A DNA stretch of 64,000 nt from Gordonia malaquae NBRC 108250. Lineage in GTDB: Bacteria; Actinomycetota; Actinomycetes; Mycobacteriales; Mycobacteriaceae. This document shows positions 44,335-55,654 of the stretch, piece after piece. The translations under genes were made by a program, and so were the position numbers. Location: NCBI RefSeq assembly GCF_000344135.1, contig NZ_BAOP01000002.1:1-64000 (forward strand), in the 5' to 3' direction. Under the pieces are notes generated by a model. The model searched no databases, had not been told where the DNA came from, and saw only the letters and a list, made by a program, of their open reading frames with translations. Positions within the stretch are counted from its first letter, which is position 1, and the number at the start of each line of letters is the position of its first letter.

Positions 44335-45597
44335 TTATGCGCTGGTACGGTCCTTGCGGCGCGCGCGGCTGTCCACGATCGCCGTCTTGAGTCCACGACG
44401 TCGTCCTGTCGCCTCATCGATGGACGACACCAGTCGAGGCTGACCGTCCGCCCGGAACCGGCGCTCCGACGCAGTCTCCGGCGCATCATCGCTGGTAGCG
44501 GAAAGATACTTGTTCGGGAGCGACAGCTTCGCGATCGTTCGCCACGATTTCGCGTACTGAACCGGGAACGAGCCCGTCGTGTACGGGAGGTCGTACTCGG
44601 CACAGATCGCCTGCACTCGAACGGAGATCTCCGCGAGCCGGTTGCTCGGCAGGTCCGGGAACAGGTGGTGCTCGATCTGGTACGACAGGTTTCCGCTCAT
44701 GAACGCGAGAACCGGACCCGATCGGAAGTTGGCGCTGCCAAGCATCTGCCGCAGGTACCACTGACCCTGCGTCTCGTTGTCCATGTCGGCCTTGGTGAAC
44801 TTCTCCGCACCGTCCGGGAAGTGACCACAGAAGATGACGGCATTGGTCCACACATTGCGGATGACGTTGGCGAGCAGATTGGCAGTCGCGGTCTTCCGAG
44901 CAGCCTCGGGCGAGCGGGTCGCCAGCCCGACGAGCGCCGGGAACAGCACGTAGTCCTTACCCGCCTGTCGACCGATCTTGCGGCCCACGTCGCGCAAGTT
45001 CCGCTTGAGCTCTGCCTTGGCCTCGGGAGTCTTGCGCTTCTTGCCGAGTTCGAGGTGCTGCGCGGCCACACCGTATTCGAAGAACAGCGCCAACGCTGTG
45101 TTGTACACGAGGTTGCCCAGGTAGAACGGCCGCCACCGCTGGTCGCGCGTCACGCGGAGGAGGCCGTAGCCCACGTCGTCGTCCATGCCGAGCACGTTCG
45201 TGTACTTGTGGTGCACAAAGTTGTGCGTGTGCTTCCAATGGGCACTGGGGCCCGTGTTGTCCCACTCCCACGAGGTCGAGTGGACCTCCGGGTCGTTCAT
45301 CCAGTCCCACTGGCCGTGCATCACGTTGTGGCCGAGTTCCATGTTCTCGACGATCTTCGCAACGCCGAGGGTCGCGGCGCCGGCCCACCACAGCGAACGC
45401 TTGCGGGCGCCGACCGTGAGGAGGCGTCCGGTGAACTCGAGACCACGCTGGAAACGGATCGTGTTGCGCAGGTAGCGCGCGTCGCGTTCACCGCGGTCGG
45501 CTTCGATGTCGGCGCGAATGGCGTCGAGTTCGGCCTGCAGCGCCTCCACGTCGGCGTCGGTCAGGTGCGCGTACTCGGGTACGTCGGCGATGGCCAC
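44335..45597 (-). CDS. Membrane fatty-acid (acyl-CoA) desaturase, paralogue
   Basis: A 420-residue paralogue of the preceding gene with the same His boxes (H-N-V-M-H, H-T-H-N-F-V-H-H, Q-I-E-H-H) and the same start, E-Y-A-H-L-T-D-A-D-V-E-A-L. It has an insert around residue 210 (K-K-R-K-T-P-E-A-K) that the paralogue lacks. GTG 45597 has AGGAG 5 nt upstream. Two palindromic operators lie between it and the reductase gene. Confidence 0.93.
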   Translation of the reverse strand: MAIADVPEYAHLTDADVEALQAELDAIRADIEADRGERDARYLRNTIRFQRGLEFTGRLLTVGARKRSLWWAGAATLGVAKIVENMELGHNVMHGQWDWMNDPEVHSTSWEWDNTGPSAHWKHTHNFVHHKYTNVLGMDDDVGYGLLRVTRDQRWRPFYLGNLVYNTALALFFEYGVAAQHLELGKKRKTPEAKAELKRNLRDVGRKIGRQAGKDYVLFPALVGLATRSPEAARKTATANLLANVIRNVWTNAVIFCGHFPDGAEKFTKADMDNETQGQWYLRQMLGSANFRSGPVLAFMSGNLSYQIEHHLFPDLPSNRLAEISVRVQAICAEYDLPYTTGSFPVQYAKSWRTIAKLSLPNKYLSATSDDAPETASERRFRADGQPRLVSSIDEATGRRRGLKTAIVDSRARRKDRTSA

Positions 45598-45621
45598 GGC
45601 AACTCCTCTCGTGATGGAAAC

Positions 45622-45657
45622 TAACTTACGCAATCGTAGGTTACGCGTCCGTAAGTT
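45622..45657. promoter_or_regulatory. Paired operators before the desaturase pair
   Basis: Site 1, 45622-45643: TAACTTACG-N4-CGTAGGTTA. Site 2, 45641-45654: TTACG-N4-CGTAA, overlapping site 1. The outer AACTTACG (45623) and CGTAAGTT (45650) are also reverse complements. Site 1 recurs exactly (same 9-bp arms) at 46822-46843. The form fits TetR-family lipid regulators; the protein is not identified. Confidence 0.78.
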
Positions 45658-45670
45658 GTCCAGTGACGTG

Positions 45671-46783
45671 TCACACGTCGAGCGTGCAGTCCCCCGCAGC
45701 CGCACTGACGCACGTCTGAATCCGTTCCCCTTCAACGTGTTCCACACCCGTTCGGAGGTCGCGAACACATCCCTTGTCGAGCATCACGACACAGCTCTGG
45801 CAGATTCCCATTCGACAGCCGAACGGCATCAGCACGCCCGCTTCTTCGCCCGCCTCAAGCAGAGTCGACGCGCCGTCGACCTCGATCGTCTTACCACCAC
45901 GCCCGAAGGTGACAGTGCCGCCCTGCGCACCCGCGGCGCCGCGTTCCAGCGCGAAGCGCTCCACGTGCAGTCGATCCTCGCGGCCGCCGTCGTGGAAGAG
46001 TCCGGTCAGCATGTCGACGAATCCACTCGGCCCGCACGCCCACGTCTGACGCTCCGCCCAGTCCGGCACCAGATCGTCGAATGCGGTCGCGTCCACGCGC
46101 CCGTCGGTCCGGGTCAGTCGGAGCTTCAGGTCGATGAGCCCGGCGTCGGCGTAGCCGCGGAGTTCATCGGCGAACAAGACGTCCGACTCCTCCGGCGCCG
46201 AATGCACCAGCACCGCGTCCACCCGCTGACCACGACGGGCCATCGTCCGCAGCATCGAGATGATCGGGGTGATGCCACTGCCGGCCGTCGCGAAGAGCAG
46301 CTTCTCCGGGAGCGGGTCGGGCAGGACGAATTCACCGGCTGGAGCGGCGAGCCGGACCACCGTGCCCGGCGTCAGACCGCTCACGAGATGCGACGACAGG
46401 AAGCCCTCCGGCATCGCCTTGACGGTGATCGCCACCGTACGGTCGGCCACCGAGCTGTCCGGCTCCGAGGTGAGCGAGTACGACCGCCACGCCCAACGAC
46501 CGCCCTTCTGCACGCCGATCCCGATGTATTGCCCCGGGTGATAGTCGAACGAGAAGCCCCAGCCGGGAGCGATCACGATCGTCGCACTGTCCGAGGTCAC
46601 CGGCGTCACGGAGACCACGCGGCCGCGCAGCTCGCGGGCCGACCACAGCGGATTCACCAGGTGGAGATAGTCGTCCGGCAGCAGCGGCGTGGTCACGCGC
46701 GCAACCGCGGCCCGCACCCAGTTCCCGCCTTTTCCGCCCGCGACTCCCGCGACCGGTGCCTCGAAACGTTCCCGCCAGCCCAT
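45671..46783 (-). CDS. Ferredoxin reductase-type electron donor for desaturase
   Basis: A 370-residue FNR-like oxidoreductase fused to a plant-type ferredoxin. FAD-binding R-S-Y-S-L-T-S, NAD-binding G-S-G-I-T-P-I and 2Fe-2S loop [10 protein letters not shown] with a fourth Cys downstream are present. Rv3230c, its homologue, gives electrons to DesA3; here it lies directly upstream of the two desaturase genes, in the same direction. AGGAG before ATG. Confidence 0.93.
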   Translation of the reverse strand: MGWRERFEAPVAGVAGGKGGNWVRAAVARVTTPLLPDDYLHLVNPLWSARELRGRVVSVTPVTSDSATIVIAPGWGFSFDYHPGQYIGIGVQKGGRWAWRSYSLTSEPDSSVADRTVAITVKAMPEGFLSSHLVSGLTPGTVVRLAAPAGEFVLPDPLPEKLLFATAGSGITPIISMLRTMARRGQRVDAVLVHSAPEESDVLFADELRGYADAGLIDLKLRLTRTDGRVDATAFDDLVPDWAERQTWACGPSGFVDMLTGLFHDGGREDRLHVERFALERGAAGAQGGTVTFGRGGKTIEVDGASTLLEAGEEAGVLMPFGCRMGICQSCVVMLDKGCVRDLRTGVEHVEGERIQTCVSAAAGDCTLDV

Positions 46784-46821
46784 GTTCGTCTCCTCTACCG
46801 GTTCCGGTCCCCCGGAACTCC

Positions 46822-46843
46822 TAACTTACGCTCCCGTAGGTTA
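46822..46843. promoter_or_regulatory. Desaturase-regulon operator before the reductase
   Basis: TAACTTACG-N4-CGTAGGTTA, the same arms as the site at 45622-45643, in the 90-bp gap before the reductase start. Shared site means reductase and desaturases are probably one regulon. Confidence 0.78.
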
Positions 46844-46873
46844 GCGGTTCGACGCGCAGAGGGCGAACGGACG

Positions 46874-47467
46874 TCACGACAGCAGCGTTCCGGGCGCTGC
46901 ATGGAATGGAGCGAAGAAGTCGTTGGCCGGAGCACCGGCCAGCGACAGCACCAGCCCGGGAACCGGTTGGCCGTCGATCTGCTCGCGGATTATGTCGGCG
47001 TGGCCTGCGTGGCGCGCGTACTCCTCCACCTGGTGCGCCAGGTAGTACCGGACCTTGATCGGGCGAGCGTCGAAGACCCCGTCCCACGGCGCGGGCGGCT
47101 CGACCGAGTCCGCATCGGGGTCTACGCTGCGGACGACGTCGAGGTACTCCGCTCGCGTGGCGTCGAAGCGAGCGATGACGTCGGACGCCGACTCGCCGTC
47201 GGCCGCGGTGAAACTCCCCAGGTAGGCGGCGAATCCAGCCTCGTCGAGAGCGTAGTCGCTGGGGCCGGACGTCAGTCGGTTCACCCCGCCGCGCATGCCG
47301 TACTCGGCGTGCTTGATGATTCCCGCCACCGAGAGAGCACTCCGGCACGGCGTCGCCCAGGCCTGCTCTTCGGTGAGACCGAAAGCCGCTGCACGGATGG
47401 CGTCGAGTTGCTGATCGATGTAGTTGGCCAGTCCGGTGATCTCGTTGTCCTGAGCGGGTGCATACAT
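46874..47467 (-). CDS. DinB/DUF664-like protein
   Basis: A 197-residue four-helix DinB-superfamily protein. The usual three histidine positions are suggested by I-I-K-H-A-E-Y in the first half and Y-Y-L-A-H-Q-V-E-E-Y-A-R-H-A-G-H in the second, as in mycothiol-dependent or metal-binding members. Function unknown. ATG 47467 has AGGAGG 5 nt upstream. Confidence 0.8.
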   Translation of the reverse strand: MYAPAQDNEITGLANYIDQQLDAIRAAAFGLTEEQAWATPCRSALSVAGIIKHAEYGMRGGVNRLTSGPSDYALDEAGFAAYLGSFTAADGESASDVIARFDATRAEYLDVVRSVDPDADSVEPPAPWDGVFDARPIKVRYYLAHQVEEYARHAGHADIIREQIDGQPVPGLVLSLAGAPANDFFAPFHAAPGTLLS

Positions 47468-47550
47468 GGCGTCCTCCTGAGTTGTGGTGGCCCCTGTTGA
47501 GGTTCCCACTCAGTGTGACGAACTATGCGGTCAGTTTCTGTCCGCTTCTG

Positions 47551-48054
47551 TCAGAGGAGTTCAAGGAGGAACGGAAGTTCCTGTGTCGCGTACCAACCGA
47601 GGTCGTGGTCTTCAACGTCTCCGATCGTCAGTTCCGCGTCCTCGTCGCCGAGATCGGCCGCGTCGACGGCGGCGACCGCGGCGACAACTGCGGGCTCAGC
47701 TGCGGCGCCGTCGATGTGCACGGCGACGATGTCGCCGACGGCGACAGGCGCGGACAAGCGCACAACGGCGTCGTCGAGGTCCGGCCGCACGGTGGCGTCC
47801 GCGTCAGCGACCACCACGACGCGACGCGCGGGCAGCGGCGCATCACCGGTGTCCTCCGACGACAGCAGTCGCAGCGACGCGCGAGCCGCTTCGCGGAGCG
47901 CGACTTCGCCGAGCTCTTCGTCGTCGCCGGACGTGTAGGCCTCCCGCAGTGACGGCGTCACCGCGAAGCCGGTTCCGCCGACCGGCGTGAACCCGTCGTC
48001 ACCCGCGGTCAGGTCCACGATCATGGCCAGCGTCGCCGGCAGATACACCCGCAT
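47551..48054 (-). CDS. DUF6912-like protein (Rv3231c-like)
   Basis: A 167-residue acidic protein opening M-R-V-Y-L-P-A-T-L, without membrane helices. Position and size match Rv3231c. DUF6912 assignment is from recall. Function unknown. GAGGAG precedes ATG. The WS/DGAT gene ends 12 nt before it starts. Confidence 0.72.
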   Translation of the reverse strand: MRVYLPATLAMIVDLTAGDDGFTPVGGTGFAVTPSLREAYTSGDDEELGEVALREAARASLRLLSSEDTGDAPLPARRVVVVADADATVRPDLDDAVVRLSAPVAVGDIVAVHIDGAAAEPAVVAAVAAVDAADLGDEDAELTIGDVEDHDLGWYATQELPFLLELL

Positions 48055-48066
48055 CGGTACTCCTCA

Positions 48067-49491
48067 TCAATCCTGGGGAAGGCCGCTGGTCAGCAGCTCG
48101 TCGAGCGATTCAGCGGTGTAGCCTGCCATCGCAGGCAGATCGGACACCACCGCGCGGTCGGCGACGAAGCCGAACTGCACCGCCCCACCGTACTCATTGA
48201 CACTGATCGCCATCGCGCGCTGCGCCGCGAGGGTCGGGATCGTGTAGATCTCCTCCACCGGGTGACCGGCGAGATAGCGCTGTGACACCGAGTCGCTCAT
48301 GGAGATCGGCACGTTGTACGTCCGCTGAAAGATCTGGGAGAACGCCCGCGTCGAGAAATCCGCGAACGGCACCATCCCCAGCTCGGGGAGCAACGGCTTC
48401 ATCTCCGGTGCGAGTCTGCGTGTGGAGCCCGAGTAGCGGTCGGCGAGCCCGGCCACCTGCATGAGCCGGACAGCGGGCGAGTCCTCGCCGATCGGGAGAT
48501 CGGTGACGAACTCAGGCTCGTACTCGGGGACCCAGTGCCCCGGGCCGGTCGTGGCGACGTCCGCTTCTCGCGCCCGAAGCGGGACGATCACCCGGATCGT
48601 CTCGCCGTGCGTCACAGTGTCTTTCGTCGACAGCGTCCATCTGCGCAGGACGCCGGCGAGCACCGCGAGCACGACGTCGTTGAACGTGCAGTCGAACCGG
48701 GTCGCGATCTTCATGCAGTCTCGGCGCGAGACCTGCGCGCACGCGAACAGCCGCGACGACGTCGTCACCGAGTTCAACGGGCTGTCGGGCGCAGTGTTGA
48801 CGACCTGTTGGACGGTGGACGCCACGAATCGAGCGGATTTGTCGGCGACCGACCAGATGTCGGCCACTGGGCCGTTGCCGCGGAGCAGGGAGTCGACGAG
48901 TTCACCGGGGCGCGCCATCGCGTCGGCGAGGGCTCCGACAGTCATGGATGCCTGACCGGGCGGCGACCCCGGCATCCACAGGTCTTCGGCCAGTTCCGGC
49001 GGCACGACGCCCGTGTCGCACACGACCTCGCCGATCTCCCGATTCGCCTCCCCCGCGACCAGGCAGCGATGCGACTTCGTGAGCACCGCGACGCGCCCAC
49101 CCGACAGCCCCTCGATCAGGTACATCTCCCACAACGGCCGCTCCCGGCCGAGCGGACGCGACATGATCCGCGCGATCAGCTCCTGAAGCTGTCCCATCGA
49201 ACCAGGGTTCGGCAGTGCCGAGAGTCGAACGTGAAAGTTGACGTCGAAGTCCGGGTCGTCCACCCACAGCGGCCGCCCGAGCCCGAGCGCGACCTCTTTG
49301 ACGACCTGGCGGTAGCGCGGCATCAATTGGAGCCTGCGCTCCACGAGCGACACCAGGGAATGGTAGTTGAGCCGAGCTCCATCGGCCGCCGCCGACGGAT
49401 CGACCACCAGCAGCGAACCCATGTGCGCGCTGGTCCCCGACCCGTCGAGGAAGTAGTACATCGCGTCTTCCGCCGACAGTCGTTTCACCAT
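48067..49491 (-). CDS. WS/DGAT-family acyltransferase with altered active site
   Basis: A 474-residue member of the wax ester synthase/diacylglycerol acyltransferase family, by the N-terminal L-S-A-E-D-A-M-Y-Y-F-L-D-G and the F-N-D-V-V-L-A and N-V-P-I-S-M-S-like segments. The catalytic HHxxxDG is H141-R-C-L-V-A146-G here: the second His and the Asp are replaced. Catalysis by the usual route is therefore doubtful. In M. tuberculosis the same locus (Rv3233c/Rv3234c, tgs3) is split in two genes. Confidence 0.88.
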   Translation of the reverse strand: MVKRLSAEDAMYYFLDGSGTSAHMGSLLVVDPSAAADGARLNYHSLVSLVERRLQLMPRYRQVVKEVALGLGRPLWVDDPDFDVNFHVRLSALPNPGSMGQLQELIARIMSRPLGRERPLWEMYLIEGLSGGRVAVLTKSHRCLVAGEANREIGEVVCDTGVVPPELAEDLWMPGSPPGQASMTVGALADAMARPGELVDSLLRGNGPVADIWSVADKSARFVASTVQQVVNTAPDSPLNSVTTSSRLFACAQVSRRDCMKIATRFDCTFNDVVLAVLAGVLRRWTLSTKDTVTHGETIRVIVPLRAREADVATTGPGHWVPEYEPEFVTDLPIGEDSPAVRLMQVAGLADRYSGSTRRLAPEMKPLLPELGMVPFADFSTRAFSQIFQRTYNVPISMSDSVSQRYLAGHPVEEIYTIPTLAAQRAMAISVNEYGGAVQFGFVADRAVVSDLPAMAGYTAESLDELLTSGLPQD

Positions 49492-49514
49492 GATGCGATT
49501 GAGTGTAGCGAGCC

Positions 49515-49952
49515 TCAGATCAGGCCGAATTCGGTGAGCACCCAGTGCACTTCGGGACGACGCATCCGTCCGGGCAGCAGCAGCGGCCGAAGCTCCACCC
49601 GGCCGGCGACGGCGTGCATCCGACCGCCGCGTTCCACGGTCCCGAAGAACTCGGCGGCTCGTGCGGACCGCATCTGCAGGTGCACACGTCGGAGTCGAAC
49701 CGCCACACCACGGGCAGGGGCCCGCGCCGTCTGCGCCTCCCGCTTCTTGAGCGCGACGGCGACCTGCCCGAACACCTCCGCCGACACGGTTGCCGAGACG
49801 TGCTCGCACGGCCGCCGACCGTCGAGCACCTCGAGTATGCGCTGGACCGCGCCGATCACTGCCACACGGGCAGACTGCGCGACCTGGGCGGGCGTCGCCG
49901 TGGCACTCGGCCCCGACGACTCCGGGGCGGGCCGCAACTCGATGGTGTTCAT
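49515..49952 (-). CDS. Rv3235 family protein
   Basis: A 145-residue Ala/Arg-rich protein of the Rv3235 family (DUF6459): L-D-G-R-R-P near residue 45 and G-G-R-M-H-A-V-A-G-R-V-E in the second half. Function unknown. In M. tuberculosis Rv3235 lies near secA1 too, so the neighbourhood is conserved although the strand differs. The start is the only ATG that gives the family N-terminus. Confidence 0.78.
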   Translation of the reverse strand: MNTIELRPAPESSGPSATATPAQVAQSARVAVIGAVQRILEVLDGRRPCEHVSATVSAEVFGQVAVALKKREAQTARAPARGVAVRLRRVHLQMRSARAAEFFGTVERGGRMHAVAGRVELRPLLLPGRMRRPEVHWVLTEFGLI

Positions 49953-50011
49953 ACAAGGTTGGACGCACGACACGCCGTGCAGAGTTCCGCGACGCGCCGC
50001 GGCAAGACCGG

Positions 50012-50953
50012 TCAGTGCGCGGTACGACGCCACGGCCACGGGATGCCGTGGACAACGGCGACCACCAGGCCGCCCCAGACGACACCGAAGATCGCCGACG
50101 ACGCGGTGTTCGCGATCCATCCGATCACGCTCCCGATCGCCGGAATCAGATCGTGGAACCACACTTCGATGTGATGGACGATGCCGTACGGCGACGTCCA
50201 GCCGAGCTCATCGGCGCCGACCAGGACGATGTGGCCGCCCACCCAGCACATCGCGACGATGCCGACCGCGCTCAACGTCGACAGCACGACGGGCATCGCC
50301 CGGACGAGGCCGCGCCCGGTGGCGGCGACCGCTGAGGTCTCCCGCTTGGCGAGGGCGAGGCCGACGTCGTCCATCTTCACGATCACGCCGACGACGCCGT
50401 AGACGAGGATCGTGATGAGGATCGCGACCACCGCGAGGACGACGGTGCGCATCACGAACGGCTCATCGGACACCTCGTTGAGGGCGATGACCATGATCTC
50501 GGCCGACAGGATGAAGTCGGTTCGGATCGCACCGCTGACCACGGTCTTCTCCTGATCGGCTCCGACTTCGTCGGTGGTCGACTCGGCTTTGCCGTGACCG
50601 GAGACCAGCTCCCAGATCTTCTCGGCCCCCTCGTAGCAGAGGTATGTTCCGCCGAGCATCAGGATCGGAGTGAGCAGCCACGGGACGAACTGACTCAGGA
50701 TCAGCGCGACCGGCAGGATGATCAGCAGTTTGTTGCGGAGCGAACCCTTGGCGATCTTCCCGATGATCGGCAGTTCACGCGACGGCCGGACACCGTGCAC
50801 GTAACGCGGTGTGACCGCGGTGTCGTCCACGACGACGCCGACCGCCTTCGCACTCGCCTTGCCGGTTGCCGCCGCGACGTCGTCGACCGATGCCGCCGCC
50901 ATCTTCGCCAACACCGCGATGTCGTCCAGCAGTGCCGCCAGTCCTCCACTCAT
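50012..50953 (-). CDS. DUF808 family membrane protein
   Basis: A 313-residue multi-pass membrane protein of DUF808 (YedI-like): G-G-L-A-A-L-L-D-D-I-A and G-G-T-Y-L-C-Y-E-G-A-E-K near the start, followed by hydrophobic helices. Function unknown. TACTGT (50960-50965) is 6 nt before ATG, next to the secA1 terminator, so it has its own, probably leaderless, transcript. Confidence 0.88.
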   Translation of the reverse strand: MSGGLAALLDDIAVLAKMAAASVDDVAAATGKASAKAVGVVVDDTAVTPRYVHGVRPSRELPIIGKIAKGSLRNKLLIILPVALILSQFVPWLLTPILMLGGTYLCYEGAEKIWELVSGHGKAESTTDEVGADQEKTVVSGAIRTDFILSAEIMVIALNEVSDEPFVMRTVVLAVVAILITILVYGVVGVIVKMDDVGLALAKRETSAVAATGRGLVRAMPVVLSTLSAVGIVAMCWVGGHIVLVGADELGWTSPYGIVHHIEVWFHDLIPAIGSVIGWIANTASSAIFGVVWGGLVVAVVHGIPWPWRRTAH

Positions 50954-50965
50954 GCACTAACAGTA

Positions 50966-50999
50966 ATGCCCGGCAGCGGACAGTTCCGCTGCCGGGCAT
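50966..50999 (-). terminator. Hairpin terminator after secA1
   Basis: A 15-bp perfect stem, ATGCCCGGCAGCGGA / TCCGCTGCCGGGCAT, with a 4-nt loop, 13 nt after the secA1 stop on the minus strand. It partly overlaps the region upstream of the DUF808 promoter. Confidence 0.88.
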
Positions 51000-51012
51000 C
51001 ACCTGACATTCG

Positions 51013-53763
<2,751 letters not shown>

Positions 53764-53891
53764 CGGTAATCCTCTTGATAGGCGGTCGAGTTCTCCGTCG
53801 GCCCCACCCGCCGTCGGACGGTGGACCGGACAGACCTGGTCCCATGATACGCAGCGGACACCCGAAGGCATGGCACACGTCACCGGAACAG

Positions 53892-53931
53892 CACTCTGCC
53901 GCCCCCGCCGATCGGCGGGGGCGGCAGAGTG
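53892..53931 (-). terminator. 40-bp perfect palindrome terminator
   Basis: CACTCTGCCGCCCCCGCCGA and its exact reverse complement abut with no loop, giving a 20-bp-arm hairpin, 11 nt after the hpf stop and before secA1. No T-run follows, so pausing or Rho-independent termination by stem strength alone is suggested. Confidence 0.85.
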
Positions 53932-53941
53932 AGCGCGCGGT

Positions 53942-54676
53942 TTACGCGAGTCGGATGAGGCCGTAGTCGAAGGCGTGACGACGGTAGACCACCGACGCCT
54001 TATCGGTCTCGGAGTCGTGGAACAGGAAGAAATCGTGTCCGACGAGTTCCATCTCGTAGAGCGCGTCGTCCACGCTCATCGGGACGGCGGGGTGATCCTT
54101 GACGCGAACCACCTGCCCCGGCTGGTGACCGTCGAGTCCGTCGTCCCACGGGTCGACGCCGTTCACTGATGTCACCTCGGGCAACGGCGGCAGTGCGTCC
54201 GCGGTGGCCTCGGCGAGCGAGGTGGCCCGACGCTGTCCGTCCTTGCGGACCTGCTTGCGCCGCTTGGAGCGACGCAGTCGCTTGTGGAGTTTGTCGAAGG
54301 CGAGTTCGGTGGCGGCGTAGAAGTTCTCACCGCTGCCCTGTGCGCGGACGATCGGTCCGCGTCCGATGCCTGTGACTTCCACGACCTGACTCTGCTTGGC
54401 CTGGCGCCGGTTCGGTTCGTGGAAGAGGACGACGTCGAACCGGTAGATCGAGTCGTCGAAATGTTCGAGGCGGGAGAGTTTGTCGCCGAGGTAACTGCGG
54501 AAGTGATCGGGAATCTCCACGTTCCTGCCGTTCCAGGAGACATCGGCTCGAGGCTCGGCGAGTTCGCCTGCGTCGGTGGAGTTCGCCGGCGGCGTGAAGG
54601 CGGCCGCCAGTTCTTCTCGACTCTGAGGTTCCGGGCCCTTGGGCTCGCGCTGACCTTTGCGGTGAACAACCGTCAT
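53942..54676 (-). CDS. hpf: Long hibernation-promoting factor (HPF/RaiA)
   Basis: A 244-residue long HPF that dimerises 70S ribosomes in stationary phase. S30AE domain at about 45-145 ([10 protein letters not shown]), Lys/Arg-rich linker, and C-terminal dimer domain with [11 protein letters not shown] and [16 protein letters not shown] precedes ATG. The 221 bp upstream (54677-54897) hold no promoter I recognise with confidence. Orthologue of Rv3241c. Confidence 0.94.
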   Translation of the reverse strand: MTVVHRKGQREPKGPEPQSREELAAAFTPPANSTDAGELAEPRADVSWNGRNVEIPDHFRSYLGDKLSRLEHFDDSIYRFDVVLFHEPNRRQAKQSQVVEVTGIGRGPIVRAQGSGENFYAATELAFDKLHKRLRRSKRRKQVRKDGQRRATSLAEATADALPPLPEVTSVNGVDPWDDGLDGHQPGQVVRVKDHPAVPMSVDDALYEMELVGHDFFLFHDSETDKASVVYRRHAFDYGLIRLA

Positions 54677-54897
54677 ATCGTGTTCCTCCTCAGATAGCTC
54701 CCATCGGACCAGCGCCCGAGATGGGATACCAATTCGCTTGGCGCACTGCAGGATCCGCTGCGTGAAACCCGTGCGCGCGGCAGTGTCGCTGCTATGTCAG
54801 CGAGTGTTCACCTCCCGGCATCTCACGTTCATCACTGCCACTTCCGAAGGTATCCGCAAACTCCCCGCCCGGCCACGTTTTAGCCGAACGTCGGCCC

Positions 54898-55590
54898 TTA
54901 TGCATTCGCCAAGACGACAACGGCGGCCACGTGGACTCCGGCACGACGCAGCACACGGACCGACGCGGCCGCAGTCGCTCCGGTGGTGAGGACGTCGTCC
55001 ACGAGCACCGTGACCGTTCGCCCCTCTCGCATGGCCCGCGGCGGTCGGCCGGTCAGAGTCACCGCACCCGCGAGATTGGACGACCGCGCCCCGGCACTCA
55101 GCCCCGCGGAATCGCGAGTGAAGTGGCCGCTGCGAAGCAGTGCGGTCACATGCACGCGGTCGCCGAGGCGACTCACCGCGCCCTCCGCGGTGAGGGTGAC
55201 CGGGTCTCCGCCGCGCCGACGGGCCGACGCGGCCCGGGTCGGTGCGGGCACCAACACCAGTGCACCGCTCCCGGAGAGCTCGCCCCAGTCGGCGAGCACG
55301 ATCAGCGCGGACGCGAGGGCGTCGCCGAGTATCGGCGCGAGGTCGCGCCTGCCGTGCTCTTTGAGCGCGAGGATCGCGGCGCGGAGCGGGCCGTCGTACC
55401 GACCGACAGACCATGCCGGGACATCGAGTTCACACCGCGGGTGCACCGCCCGCGGCGCGTCGACGAGCGCGGCCGCGCAGCGCGGGCACCACTGTGTGCC
55501 GGGCCTGCCGCAGCCACCGCACACCAGAGGCACAGCGAGATCTCCGACCGCCAGCGCGATCTGCCGCACCCGGCTCGCAGGCCAACCCAT
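54898..55590 (-). CDS. ComF-like phosphoribosyltransferase
   Basis: A 230-residue ComF-type protein. N-terminal zinc motif C-G-G-C-G-R-x4-W-C-P-R-C, and C-terminal PRPP loop V-L-V-D-D-V-L-T-T-G-A-T. ComF family members are linked to DNA uptake, but many homologues have no competence role. ATG 55590. Located between hpf and lpqB as in Rv3242c. Confidence 0.9.
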   Translation of the reverse strand: MGWPASRVRQIALAVGDLAVPLVCGGCGRPGTQWCPRCAAALVDAPRAVHPRCELDVPAWSVGRYDGPLRAAILALKEHGRRDLAPILGDALASALIVLADWGELSGSGALVLVPAPTRAASARRRGGDPVTLTAEGAVSRLGDRVHVTALLRSGHFTRDSAGLSAGARSSNLAGAVTLTGRPPRAMREGRTVTVLVDDVLTTGATAAASVRVLRRAGVHVAAVVVLANA

Positions 55591-55654
55591 CCCTGCAGCA
55601 TGACCGACCGGACCCGAAATGTCAGGCTCGGTGTCCACAGGCGGGATCGGTCGG

